A stretch of DNA of 64,000 bases from Saprospiraceae bacterium UBA2329 (GCA_002344975.1 DDUV01000110.1:41298-105297), one strand, 5' to 3'. Counted from the first letter of the stretch, positions 34,822 to 43,290 are shown. Numbers and translations are program-made. Notes: generated by a model not told the origin, from the sequence alone.

Positions 34822-35952
34822 ATGAACAGCTACTATCGAATAAGAATTATTGCGGCAACGACTCTGTTGTGCCTGAGTTGGGCCTGCATTCGGGGGCAAA
34901 ACGCCATCCTGCCCGGCGACGCCAACAACAACGGCCGGGTGGACTATTTAGACTTGCTGCACACCGGCTATGCTTACGGCAGCATCGGCCCTGTGAGGCT
35001 CAATGCTACCGGCGGCCCTACTGTACAAGGCATTCCCCTGCTCTGGCCTGCCGTTTTTCCCGATGGCGTCAACTATGCCTATGCCGACGCCGACGGCAAC
35101 GGCGTGGTGGACTGGCACGACTTGCTGGCCACATTCCTCAACTATGGCGTTCAATTGGACAGCGTGGAGGAAGTTGTTTTGCAGCAGGGTATCCCCGGAG
35201 TGGACGCTCGGCTGGGATTTCAGCAGAGCAGTTCGGCTTTTACCATTTTCCCCGGCGATATGCTGGAGTTGCCCATTTTATTGGAATTTTCGCCCAATAT
35301 GCCTGCCGCCGTCAACGGTCTGGCCTTTAGGTTGGAGTTTGACGACCGGTACTTTGAACAGATAGCCATTAGTACGGAAGATAGTTGGATGACCTCCGAT
35401 GACGGCGCTTTTGTTTTTCAGACGCAGCCCTATTTTACCGACCTCACCAGTACAACGGATGTAGCCATTACGCGTTTTGGGCAAAACCCCGTCACAGGTA
35501 TCGGGCCGGTGGCCAAGGCCGGCATCATCATCGAAGACGACCTGATCGGGTTGCTCATCACGCCGGCAGACACCATTGAAACCTTCATTCGCATCAAGGA
35601 CGTATTGGTCAAAGACGGCGAGTTTGGCGACCTCCCCATTGTCACCGACAGCATTCGCATCGTTATTCGACACCCTGAAAGTCTGGTTCGGCAACGCGAG
35701 CCGCAGCGCCCTCAAATGTTGCATGTTTTTCCCAATCCCACCGCCGGTACGGTATGGATATCATCGCCTCAGCCTTTGCTGGAACTCGCGTTGTACAACA
35801 ACGCCGGGCAGTTGGTTGCGCAGGAATCCCTGAGCGGGCAATACAGCCGTCAGTGGCGTCTGGAGCATTTGCCTTCCGGGATGTATGTGGCGCATGGCCG
35901 CACCGAAGGCGGCATTTTTCATCAACGCATCATCATTTCTCATCACCCATAA
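34822..35952 (+). CDS. Secreted protein with dockerin-like calcium loops, cohesin-like domain and T9SS tail
   Basis: 376 residues from ATG 34822. Signal peptide RIRIIAATTLLCLSWACIRG. Two dockerin/EF-hand-like loops follow: GDANNNGRVDYLDLLHTGYA (~33-52) and DADGNGVVDWHDLLATFLNY (~91-110), each with the D-x-N/D-x-N/D-G-x-V-D calcium pattern. The middle (~140-260) looks cohesin-like: GDMLELPILLEFSPNMPAAV, NGLAFRLEFDDRYF, then GPVAKAGIIIEDDLIGLLIT. The last ~75 residues (MLHVFPNPTAGTVWIS to LPSGMYVAHG) are a T9SS type-A tail. It is 12 bases before the Kazal/PKD gene, so the two are co-transcribed. The ligand is unknown. Confidence 0.82.
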   Translation: MNSYYRIRIIAATTLLCLSWACIRGQNAILPGDANNNGRVDYLDLLHTGYAYGSIGPVRLNATGGPTVQGIPLLWPAVFPDGVNYAYADADGNGVVDWHDLLATFLNYGVQLDSVEEVVLQQGIPGVDARLGFQQSSSAFTIFPGDMLELPILLEFSPNMPAAVNGLAFRLEFDDRYFEQIAISTEDSWMTSDDGAFVFQTQPYFTDLTSTTDVAITRFGQNPVTGIGPVAKAGIIIEDDLIGLLITPADTIETFIRIKDVLVKDGEFGDLPIVTDSIRIVIRHPESLVRQREPQRPQMLHVFPNPTAGTVWISSPQPLLELALYNNAGQLVAQESLSGQYSRQWRLEHLPSGMYVAHGRTEGGIFHQRIIISHHP

Positions 35953-35964
35953 AATCGCTTTATT

Positions 35965-38373
35965 ATGAAGAGCATCTTATTGTCAACCATTTTTGCGTGC
36001 CTGTCCGCTATGGCCTGGGCGCAAATAACCGTGACGGTCAGCGGAACGGTTGTTTTCGGGCAAGACCAACAACCTGCGCCCGATTATCCTGTGTGGATCA
36101 ATTCTCCGGTAATGGACAGCACCGGCGCTAATCAAAATGTGGTGTTTACCAATGCCAATGGCGTTTATACCGGCATTGCTGTTATTGGCGCAGACATGAG
36201 CCTCATCGTTTCCACTTTTGACTTTTGCATTGGACAGGTGCTGAATATTGAACTGCACATCGCCAACCCTGCCGGCGGAAATCTCAGCAACCTGAATTTC
36301 CATGTATGTCAGGACATCCTGCCCCCGCCGCCGCCCGACGGCTGCGCTGCCTTTTTCATAGCCGAACCGGCTGACAGTGCTTCGCTGACGATCCTGTTTC
36401 ACGACTTGTCATTCAGCGAAAGCCCCATTCAGAGTTGGGTATGGGATTTTGGAGACGGCGCTGCCGCTGAAGGCCCGGCACCACAGCACACCTATGAAGA
36501 AGAAGGTATGTACATTGTGACCCTCACCATCACCTCCGATTCATGCACCGCCACTTTCACCGGAGTGGTGTATGCAGGCGGTGACGGCGAACCCTGTATC
36601 TGCCCGGATGTATATGACCCGGTGTGCATTGCCACTCCGGCTGGAGGCGGCTTCATCACCTTCAACAATGCCTGCGAGGCCGAGTGCGCCGGATTCACGC
36701 CGGATATGTTTGTGGAATGCGATACGACCGGCTGTCTTTGCCCGCCGTTCTTCGATCCGGTTTGCGTCATTGACGAGGCAGGCGATACGCTGACGTTCAC
36801 CAATTACTGCTATGCCGAATGCGAGGGCTACACTGCCGACGATATTTTTAGCTGCAATCCAACCGATCCCTGCAATTGCCCATTGGTTTATGATCCGGTA
36901 TGCGTACTTGGCCCGGACGGGCTGGAACTGCACTTCCCGAACGCGTGCTTTGCTGAGTGCGCCGGGTTCACAGCCGTCGATTTTATTGATTGTGAACCGG
37001 ATACCACCTGTGTTTGCCCACAAATTTATGCCCCGGTTTGCGTTATGTCTGCCGCAGGAGATACGATCACTTTCATCAATCAGTGTTATGCCGAATGTGA
37101 AGGCTATACCGCCGACGATATTTTCAGTTGCAACCCAAGCGATTCCTGCAATTGCCCCTTGATTTACGACCCGGTCTGTATCGCATTGCCGGGCGGCCCT
37201 GTCATGACTTTCACCAACGCCTGCTTTGCAGCGTGTGCCGGATTCAGTCCCGATGCTTTTGTGGACTGCGACAGCCTGCACTTCCCCGACTGTTATGCCG
37301 CGTTTTATACAGAAGGGGCCGACCCTGTTGGTCTGGCCGTGCAATTCACAGATGCTTCTTACGCTGGAGACGGTACGATTACCTCCTGGAACTGGCATTT
37401 CGGCGACCCAGCAGGTACAACAAGTACGGAGCAAAATCCCGTGCATGTGTATGATGCTCCCGGCGTTTACGACATCACCCTCACCATCAGCACCAGCGAT
37501 TCCTGTACCTCCACCACTACGCAGCACATCTGCATTGGCGGCGGTGGCATTGTGGACAGCATTTCCTGCCAGGCCATGTTCTTCTTTACGCAGGCAGACT
37601 CGCTCGGCAGCGCCTTCCAGTTTCAAGATATGTCTTTTGGGAATATCAACTCCTGGCTGTGGAACTTCGGAGACGGGACTACCAGCACCGAGCAAAATCC
37701 GGCGCATACCTATACCGGCAACGGCGCGTATGTAGTGACGCTGACAGTGAGCAGCGACGACTGTCAAAGTACAGTTTCCATGTTGGTTTTTGCAGGTGAC
37801 AATATCTGGTATGGCAATGGTTTCAATGCCTTGTTTGTGCCTTTTATTGACGGGCTACAGGTGTTCTTCCTCAATCTTACTTCCGGCGGATCACCTTCTT
37901 ACACTTACGAGTGGAATTTCGGCGATGGCAATACCAGCAGCGAGTTCATGCCCGTGTACACCTACGCCGAAGCGGGCGTTTACACCGTAACGTTGACGGT
38001 GACGGATGCGGCGGGCGTTGAAAGCGTATTCACTGCCACGCTGAATCTGATTACCAATGAGTTTACCGGGCGCCCGCAATTCCTGACAGCCAGTTCGACG
38101 AATGAAACCGTAGAACGCGTATCGGGGCTTCGGGCATTCCCCAACCCGGTTTCCGAACAACTGACCTTAACTTTCGAGGCTCGCAGCCAGGAGGTTTATC
38201 GCATCTCCATACTGACGCTCGACGGCAAGGAGGTACAGAGCGCTGCCGCGCAAATGCAGGCCGGGCGCAACCAAACCACCTTCGACACCCGAATGCTGGA
38301 GAGCGGAATGTACCTGCTGCGCCTGCAAACAGGTAGCGAAGTGCGCACTCTGAAATTCGTCAAAGTGAAATAG
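35965..38373 (+). CDS. Secreted PKD protein with five Kazal-like modules and T9SS tail
   Basis: 802 residues. Signal peptide MKSILLSTIFACLSAMAWAQ; a beta domain (~21-115); PKD 1 (~118-208, WVWDFGDGAAAEG); five Kazal-like modules at 211-435, each ~45 residues with six Cys in the order CxCPxxYxPVC ... NxCxAxCxG ... C; PKD 2-4 (~440-530, 533-612, 620-695, each with FGDG/FGDP and Y-x-x-x-G-x-Y-x-V/I-T-L-T); and a T9SS type-A tail (~715-802). Kazal domains elsewhere inhibit serine proteases; whether these do is inference. Modules 2-3 and 4-5 are near duplicates at DNA and protein level. A strong terminator follows. Confidence 0.85.
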   Translation: MKSILLSTIFACLSAMAWAQITVTVSGTVVFGQDQQPAPDYPVWINSPVMDSTGANQNVVFTNANGVYTGIAVIGADMSLIVSTFDFCIGQVLNIELHIANPAGGNLSNLNFHVCQDILPPPPPDGCAAFFIAEPADSASLTILFHDLSFSESPIQSWVWDFGDGAAAEGPAPQHTYEEEGMYIVTLTITSDSCTATFTGVVYAGGDGEPCICPDVYDPVCIATPAGGGFITFNNACEAECAGFTPDMFVECDTTGCLCPPFFDPVCVIDEAGDTLTFTNYCYAECEGYTADDIFSCNPTDPCNCPLVYDPVCVLGPDGLELHFPNACFAECAGFTAVDFIDCEPDTTCVCPQIYAPVCVMSAAGDTITFINQCYAECEGYTADDIFSCNPSDSCNCPLIYDPVCIALPGGPVMTFTNACFAACAGFSPDAFVDCDSLHFPDCYAAFYTEGADPVGLAVQFTDASYAGDGTITSWNWHFGDPAGTTSTEQNPVHVYDAPGVYDITLTISTSDSCTSTTTQHICIGGGGIVDSISCQAMFFFTQADSLGSAFQFQDMSFGNINSWLWNFGDGTTSTEQNPAHTYTGNGAYVVTLTVSSDDCQSTVSMLVFAGDNIWYGNGFNALFVPFIDGLQVFFLNLTSGGSPSYTYEWNFGDGNTSSEFMPVYTYAEAGVYTVTLTVTDAAGVESVFTATLNLITNEFTGRPQFLTASSTNETVERVSGLRAFPNPVSEQLTLTFEARSQEVYRISILTLDGKEVQSAAAQMQAGRNQTTFDTRMLESGMYLLRLQTGSEVRTLKFVKVK

Positions 38374-38394
38374 TGCATCATGTATAAAAACAAG

Positions 38395-38427
38395 GAGGGC
38401 CTTTCGAGAGAGAGGCCCTCTTTTTTT
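38395..38427 (+). terminator. Rho-independent terminator
   Basis: gagggcct pairs with aggccctc across a 10-base loop, followed by seven T. Placed 22 bases after the stop of the Kazal/PKD gene. One of the clearest terminators in the window. Confidence 0.92.
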
Positions 38428-38484
38428 GTGTCCAACCTATTTGTGGGCGGCGGTGTTTCTGCGTTGAATCAACATCATCAAGCA

Positions 38485-39015
38485 ATGTCGAAACGATCTT
38501 TGCCCAAGTGGACCAACTGGATACTCCCCGTCGCCGTCGTGCTCATATTGGCCGGTCGCTATATTTATTTCATGCCTCAATTGGATTCGGGTGAAAACGC
38601 TCCTGCATTCAGCGCCACGCTTCCCGACGGTTCCCGGTTCCAACTCGATCAACTGAAAGGGAGGTATGTGTTGATGCACTTCTGGGGGAGCTGGTGCGGC
38701 CCCTGTCGTTCAGAGAATCCACAACTCGTAGCACTGTATCAGCGTTTTGGCGGCGAACACTTTGAAATAGTAAGCGTGGGCATTGAAAAAGACCCTGCCC
38801 GGTGGGAGCGCGCCGGGAAGCAGGATGGCCTCAACTGGCCCTTCCAATTGGTAGAAATTACGCCGAGTTTTCGTTTTTTCGACTCGCCGATAGCCAATCA
38901 GTTCAGCGTCAAAAAGTTGCCTACTTTGTTTTTACTGAATCCGAAGGGCGAGATAGTACTCGTGGATGTTTCCGTGGAGAAACTGGCTCGCTACCTTGAG
39001 GAAAAGCTACAGTAA
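38485..39015 (+). CDS. TlpA-type membrane-anchored thioredoxin
   Basis: 176 residues from ATG 38485; an upstream in-frame Met at 38380 would translate through the terminator hairpin. One N-terminal membrane helix (NWILPVAVVLILAGRYIYF) anchors a periplasmic thioredoxin fold: NAPAFSATLPDGSRFQLDQL, redox motif HFWGSWCGPCRSE (WCGPC), EIVSVGIEKDP and the cis-Pro segment VKKLPTLFLLNPKGEI. Such proteins reduce disulfides in the periplasm, for cytochrome c maturation or repair. The partner is not encoded nearby. Confidence 0.92.
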   Translation: MSKRSLPKWTNWILPVAVVLILAGRYIYFMPQLDSGENAPAFSATLPDGSRFQLDQLKGRYVLMHFWGSWCGPCRSENPQLVALYQRFGGEHFEIVSVGIEKDPARWERAGKQDGLNWPFQLVEITPSFRFFDSPIANQFSVKKLPTLFLLNPKGEIVLVDVSVEKLARYLEEKLQ

Positions 39016-39052
39016 TTTTTGAGCAATTTCTTGAAAAAGTTTGCATGATTAC

Positions 39053-39083
39053 TTGCAAAGTGCAGCATTTGCGCTTATCTTTA
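39053..39083 (+). promoter_or_regulatory. Distal promoter before DUF5606
   Basis: TTG (39053-39055), 20 bases, TATCTTTA (39076-39083) followed by CCGCCGAATTAA. This resembles the promoter at 32341-32370, including the bases after the -7 box. It would give a ~125-base leader for the gene at 39212. Confidence 0.6.
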
Positions 39084-39152
39084 CCGCCGAATTAAGGCCC
39101 GGGTATTGATTTTTCTTTTGAGAGCTTTTTTTGGCACACTACTTCCATTTGT

Positions 39153-39186
39153 TTTGCAGCCATTCTGGCTGAAGTTTGTACATTTG
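39153..39186 (+). promoter_or_regulatory. Proximal promoter before DUF5606
   Basis: TTTG (39153-39156), 22 bases, TACATTTG (39179-39186) then CC. Start codon 25 bases further on. The perfect -7 box makes this the likelier main start; spacing is slightly long. Confidence 0.6.
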
Positions 39187-39211
39187 CCCCCCAACAAAAA
39201 AGGGCAAGTAT

Positions 39212-39649
39212 ATGAACCTTGACAAATTGGTAGCCGTAAGCGGCATGTCTGGAGTATATCGGATGTCGGCTAATCGCAGCAACGGCCTTATCGTGGAAGA
39301 AATTCCTACCGGCAAATTAAAGTTTGCATCTGTGCGTAAGCATCAGTTTACGCCCTTGGAATCTATTGGAATTTATACAGACGATGGAGACACTGCTGCT
39401 TTGAAAGAAGTATTCGGCAAGATGCTGGAGCAAGTCTCTGAAAATCCGCCGGTGGATCCTTCTTCCGACACTCAGACGCTTTTTGAATACCTTGCCAAAG
39501 TACTTCCCAACTTCGACCGGGACCGGGTACACGCCGGTGATGTGAAAAAACTCATTCGTTGGTTTTCTTTTCTCCACGAGCATGGTTTGACACAAGCTGT
39601 TGAAGAAGAGGTTGAAACCACCAAAGAAGAGGAAGAACCCGAAGCGTAG
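39212..39649 (+). CDS. DUF5606 protein
   Basis: 145 residues from ATG 39212. Signature opening MNLDKLVAVSGMSGVYRMSA followed by NRSNGLIVEEIPTGKLKFAS and FTPLESIGIYTDDGDTAALK is the conserved Bacteroidota DUF5606 core. C-terminal part LPNFDRDRVHAGDVKKLIRW and an acidic tail (EEEVETTKEEEEPEA). Cytosolic, function unknown, normally one copy per genome. Two candidate promoters precede it. Confidence 0.93.
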   Translation: MNLDKLVAVSGMSGVYRMSANRSNGLIVEEIPTGKLKFASVRKHQFTPLESIGIYTDDGDTAALKEVFGKMLEQVSENPPVDPSSDTQTLFEYLAKVLPNFDRDRVHAGDVKKLIRWFSFLHEHGLTQAVEEEVETTKEEEEPEA

Positions 39650-39772
39650 TCTTTGCAAAGACGCCTTTTTACTCCGCACTCGTACCGCTGAAAGCTACCC
39701 TGACGAAATACAATGAATGCTCGGCACAACACCGAATGTCATTGATTAATTAGCTTGATGCAAATGTATGCT

Positions 39773-41503
39773 ATGAGTGCCATTACGATTACACAACCTA
39801 AAAAGGGCAATTTTGTACCTAAGGACTTCCAACTGACCACATGGTCGGATCTGGAGCCTTATTTCGAGGAATTGCTGCACAGAAATATTTCCTGTTCTGA
39901 AGAGCTGGAGCAATGGATATTTGATAAAAACCAGTTGGACATGGCGGTCGGCGAGGCTATGTCGTGGCGATACATTCGCATTACCGTCAACAGCGCCGAT
40001 CAGGATGCCGCGGATGCTTACAACTATGCCGTTGAACATTTGGCGCCGCAGATTACCGCCTACGAAAATCATTTGGACAGCAAATTGTTTGAGTGCCCGT
40101 GGGTAGATCAATTAGACCACCACAGGTATTTCATTTACCTGCGCAGCACTCGGAATGCCATCCATATTTTTAGAGACAGCAACATCTCCCTATCCACTGA
40201 TATTCAGATCAAAAGCAAAGAATACGTCAAACTGTTTTCCGAAATGACCATCGGTTTCAACGGGCGACAGATGACACTTCAAAAAGCTACCGCCCTGCTT
40301 GAAGAACCAGACAGAGCCTCCAGAGAAATCGTCTATCACCAGATTCACCAGCGCATACTTCAAGACAAAGACAGTTTTGAAGACCTCTTCGATATTTTGC
40401 TTCAGAAACGCCATCAGATGGCCCTCAACGCCGGCTTTGAAAACTTTAGAGATTTCAAATTTCAAGCATTGGGCCGCTTTGATTATTCAGCCGCTGATTG
40501 TCTCGATTTTCACGACTCTATCGCGGCAGAGGTGTTGCCGGTGGTAAATGATCTCAATCACTATCGCAAACAAATGTTGGGATTGGACGTCCTGCGCCCC
40601 TGGGACTTGTTTGTGGACCCCTCCGGAAACGAGCGCCCGCTGCGTCCGTTTCAGTCTATGCCGGAGTTGATTACCAAAGTCATTCGCTGCCTTTCGGAAG
40701 TACACCCGTCTTTTGGCGTGTATATTGCCAAAATGAATGAAATAGGCCATTTGGATCTGGAGTCACGCCCTGGCAAGCGCCCCGGCGGCTATAACATGCC
40801 CCTGATGGCGACCGGTGTACCGTTCATTTTTATGAACGCCACCAATTCTTTCAACGATTTGCGCACGCTCATGCACGAGAGCGGCCATGCCATACATTCT
40901 TTCCTCACGAGGCATTATCCCCTTAAAACCGCCAAACGAGTACCTTCGGAAGTAGCCGAACTGGCTGCCATGACTATGGAACTCCTCACTATGGAACACT
41001 GGGATGTTTTCTTCCCTGATCAGGAGGACCTTCGGCGGGCAAAATTTGCTCAACTTGAATTTGTGCTGAAGGTCCTTCCCTGGATCGCTACCATTGACAA
41101 ATTCCAACACTGGCTCTATCTGAATCCTCAACACAACCGGGCCGAACGCAAAGCTGCCTGGATGGAGACTTTGTTGGAATTCAGTTCGCCCGAGGTGGCC
41201 CCCAGCGAAGTGGAGGGATACTCTGAGTACCTGTGGCACAAGCAATTGCACATTTTTGAGGTGCCGTTCTATTACATCGAATACGGCATGGCTCAGCTCG
41301 GAGCTATCGCCATCTGGAAACAATACCGGGAAAACCCCGATGCAACTATCTCCAATTTTATCAACGCATTGAAGTTGGGATACACCCGCCCTATCGGAGA
41401 GATTTACGAGGCCGCCGGCATTCGTTTTGATTTTTCGCGCGAGAATGTGCGTAGCCTGGGCGAGTTTGTACGCAAAGAGCTGGAGCTTTTGATGAAGCCC
41501 TAA
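39773..41503 (+). CDS. M3 family oligoendopeptidase
   Basis: 576 residues from ATG 39773 (in-frame starts exist up to 39755). A mostly helical M3 metallopeptidase that cuts short peptides in the cytosol. The N-terminal lobe holds TTWSDLEPYFEELLHRNISC. The zinc site is LMHESGHAIHSF (HExxH) with the third ligand Glu about 25 residues later in PSEVAELAAMTMELLTMEHW. The C-terminal PFYYIEYGMAQLGAIAIWKQ and GYTRPIGEIYEAAGIRFDFS are standard for the PepF/M3B group. Single gene, closed by a hairpin at 41509. Confidence 0.95.
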   Translation: MSAITITQPKKGNFVPKDFQLTTWSDLEPYFEELLHRNISCSEELEQWIFDKNQLDMAVGEAMSWRYIRITVNSADQDAADAYNYAVEHLAPQITAYENHLDSKLFECPWVDQLDHHRYFIYLRSTRNAIHIFRDSNISLSTDIQIKSKEYVKLFSEMTIGFNGRQMTLQKATALLEEPDRASREIVYHQIHQRILQDKDSFEDLFDILLQKRHQMALNAGFENFRDFKFQALGRFDYSAADCLDFHDSIAAEVLPVVNDLNHYRKQMLGLDVLRPWDLFVDPSGNERPLRPFQSMPELITKVIRCLSEVHPSFGVYIAKMNEIGHLDLESRPGKRPGGYNMPLMATGVPFIFMNATNSFNDLRTLMHESGHAIHSFLTRHYPLKTAKRVPSEVAELAAMTMELLTMEHWDVFFPDQEDLRRAKFAQLEFVLKVLPWIATIDKFQHWLYLNPQHNRAERKAAWMETLLEFSSPEVAPSEVEGYSEYLWHKQLHIFEVPFYYIEYGMAQLGAIAIWKQYRENPDATISNFINALKLGYTRPIGEIYEAAGIRFDFSRENVRSLGEFVRKELELLMKP

Positions 41504-41508
41504 AACAA

Positions 41509-41544
41509 GAAAGCCGCACAGGATAAATTTCCGATGCGGCTTTC
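41509..41544. terminator. Hairpin between convergent genes
   Basis: gaaagccgca pairs with tgcggctttc over a 16-base loop. On the minus strand it is followed by ttgtttta, so it most likely ends the DUF2853 transcript; it may also slow the M3 peptidase transcript from the other side. Confidence 0.7.
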
Positions 41545-41569
41545 AACAGATACCTATTGCAGGCTAAAA

Positions 41570-41902
41570 TCAGGCATAAACAGACTGTTTGCCCAATTTC
41601 TCTACCAATAAGTAATAAAACACAGCGCGATGCTTGAAGCGCTTGTCGTATTGACTGCACACTGCACTCAGCGCCTCATCCAACTTCGGACCGTCGCTGA
41701 GACCCAATTTCCCGATCAGGAAATTAGTCTTTACGCGAGCCAATTCTTCGGCATCCGAACAGGCTACCATAGAGGAATCCTGATTGTAGATAGAAGGGCC
41801 TAAACCTTTGGTTACGGCCGACAACAATTCAGCGTTGAAAGCAACGCCGAGATCCTTCAGGTCTGCGGAGTATTTTTCTACCGCTTCATCAAATTTGCTC
41901 AT
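41570..41902 (-). CDS. DUF2853 protein
   Basis: 110 residues from ATG 41902. MSKFDEAVEKYSADLKDLGV, ELLSAVTKGLGPSIYNQDSS, VACSDAEELARVKTNFLIGK and ALSAVCSQYDKRFKHRAVFY cover the whole DUF2853 family, a small helical cytosolic protein of unknown function. An upstream in-frame Met at 41962 is unlikely because it would run through the A/T-rich promoter region. Divergent from the glycoside hydrolase gene. Confidence 0.93.
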   Translation of the reverse strand: MSKFDEAVEKYSADLKDLGVAFNAELLSAVTKGLGPSIYNQDSSMVACSDAEELARVKTNFLIGKLGLSDGPKLDEALSAVCSQYDKRFKHRAVFYYLLVEKLGKQSVYA

Positions 41903-42039
41903 AATACTTTGTTTTTGGTTTATTTTGGTGGGCAAATTAGGAAGAATTTTATAACCGACCATTCTTTTTCAAACTTTTTATTGGACAAAATGACTTCCTG
42001 AGTTTTACAACACTTTGAAACACCTTGAAAAAATCACTG

Positions 42040-43059
42040 ATGGAGGCCGCCGGCACGCTGGCCGCCGCTCGCAACAAAACATCTTTGGACGGGCCTCTCT
42101 GGATGTCGGATTTCAGAATATGGGGTCTCCCACTGTCGGAAACCTCTGACGCTGAAACGCTTTGCGGCTACCTTTTTGCTGCACAAACCCCGACAGGTTT
42201 TCTGCCATCAGGCAACCGGACGGGAGCTGCTGCCTTGCCGATTCAGGGTTTCATTTTGGAACAACTCCGGCAATCTTCCAAAAAAAGCGCTGAGTTTTTG
42301 GCGCCGGCCCTTCGCACAGCTTTTCATAGGGCCATAGCATACCACCGCTATCTTTACGCACATCGCGATCCAGCCGAAGAAGGCTTGCTCGTGATTGAGC
42401 ATCCTGAAGAAGATGGATTCGGCAATGCACCGGGCTATTGGTACCGGAACTCTCCCACGCTTCAAATACAAGACCCTTTTTTTAATACCTGCTTAGCCGC
42501 TTCCAATGAGGCGCTGATGGCGCTGGGGCATTTTCTGAAAGAAGACATCAGCGAGGCGGCGCACTGGTACGAACTGACGGTGCATACCATGAACGAGAAG
42601 TTGTGGGATGAGGAAGCGGCCTCTTATCGGGCCTATGATTTGAGTACAGGCCGATTTATCAAGGTACCTACATTAGCCGGCCTCTTGCCCATGCTGGCAG
42701 AAATCCCCGATCAGGCGCAGGCCGAGCGTATGTTGGCATTGCTCGAAAGCCCGGCATGGACCGACCCTGCGTACAGAATGTACCCATCGTGCAGAACAAG
42801 CCAAATAGCTTCAGATCATTGCGGGGGATGGAACGGCGCCGTGTGGCCGGCCCTGAACTGGATGTTGTATAAAGGGCTGAAACGGTATGATTTTAATGAA
42901 ACGGCAGAGCGCCTGCGTCGCAGCACTTTGCATCTGGTTTCAGAATATGGGTTTCATGTAGCTTACGACCCTCGCCAACAAAAACAGGGCCACCCCGGCA
43001 TTGGCACGCCTTCATCGGCGGCCGCTGCTGCGCTGGCCCTGCATTGGTTGTTGAAGTGA
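42040..43059 (+). CDS. MGH1-like glycoside hydrolase (alpha/alpha barrel)
   Basis: 339 residues from ATG 42040 (a TTG 15 bases upstream is in frame). An (alpha/alpha)6-barrel protein of the mannosylglycerate-hydrolase/GH63/trehalase-like clan. Visible marks: YWYRNSPTLQIQDPFFNTCL, LAASNEALMALGHFL, MNEKLWDEEAASYRAYDLST and CGGWNGAVWPALNWMLYKGL, the GW-N-G-x-x-W-P motif near the catalytic acid in this clan. At under 350 residues it lacks the N-terminal beta domain of most members, so it is a minimal or N-terminally shortened catalytic domain. Substrate unknown; no signal peptide, so it is cytosolic. Confidence 0.8.
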   Translation: MEAAGTLAAARNKTSLDGPLWMSDFRIWGLPLSETSDAETLCGYLFAAQTPTGFLPSGNRTGAAALPIQGFILEQLRQSSKKSAEFLAPALRTAFHRAIAYHRYLYAHRDPAEEGLLVIEHPEEDGFGNAPGYWYRNSPTLQIQDPFFNTCLAASNEALMALGHFLKEDISEAAHWYELTVHTMNEKLWDEEAASYRAYDLSTGRFIKVPTLAGLLPMLAEIPDQAQAERMLALLESPAWTDPAYRMYPSCRTSQIASDHCGGWNGAVWPALNWMLYKGLKRYDFNETAERLRRSTLHLVSEYGFHVAYDPRQQKQGHPGIGTPSSAAAAALALHWLLK

Positions 43060-43067
43060 CGCCTATT

Positions 43068-43226
43068 TTATGTAGCATCAAAAGTTTTAGGACCTTGAGC
43101 CACATCATCGGAGTGCGGCACATCGGGTGCGTGCGGATTGGTGAGTACCCGGTAGAAAAAGTACCCGGTAAAGCCCGTGACCGTAATGACGGAAGCCAGC
43201 CAGGTGATAAGCGCGATGGTATTCAT
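43068..43226 (-). CDS. Small NSS-transporter partner (MetS-like, 52 residues)
   Basis: A 52-residue reading frame, ATG at 43226 to TAA at 43068. Starts MNTIALITWLASVITVTGFT followed by GYFFYRVLT, a single membrane helix with a short polar tail (PHAPDVPHSDDVAQGPKTF). It lies 73 bases downstream of the sodium symporter gene on the same strand. This size, helix and position are those of the small subunits of NSS transporters (MetS of the MetPS methionine/alanine importer). Assignment rests on position and helix pattern, so the family link is inference. Confidence 0.72.
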   Translation of the reverse strand: MNTIALITWLASVITVTGFTGYFFYRVLTNPHAPDVPHSDDVAQGPKTFDAT

Positions 43227-43250
43227 AAGTGTGAGATATTAATGGTGAAG

Positions 43251-43290
43251 AAGCAGCGCCGATTCAACTGCCGACGCTGCTTTGTTTTTT
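43251..43290 (+). terminator. Hairpin between the symporter and its small partner
   Basis: aagcagcg pairs with cgctgctt over a 16-base loop; on the plus strand tgtttttt follows, so it reads as a terminator for rightward transcription from the glycoside hydrolase gene. For the leftward symporter operon it is an intercistronic hairpin without a T tract. Confidence 0.65.

Noticed and set aside
24783..35952. Cellulosome system
   Set aside because: Cohesin-like and dockerin-like domains exist, but no scaffoldin, carbohydrate-active cellulases or multiple dockerins are encoded here.
36541..37767. 408-codon frame opposite the Kazal/PKD gene
   Set aside because: Shadow of repeats; the sense modules are regular and keep their cysteines.
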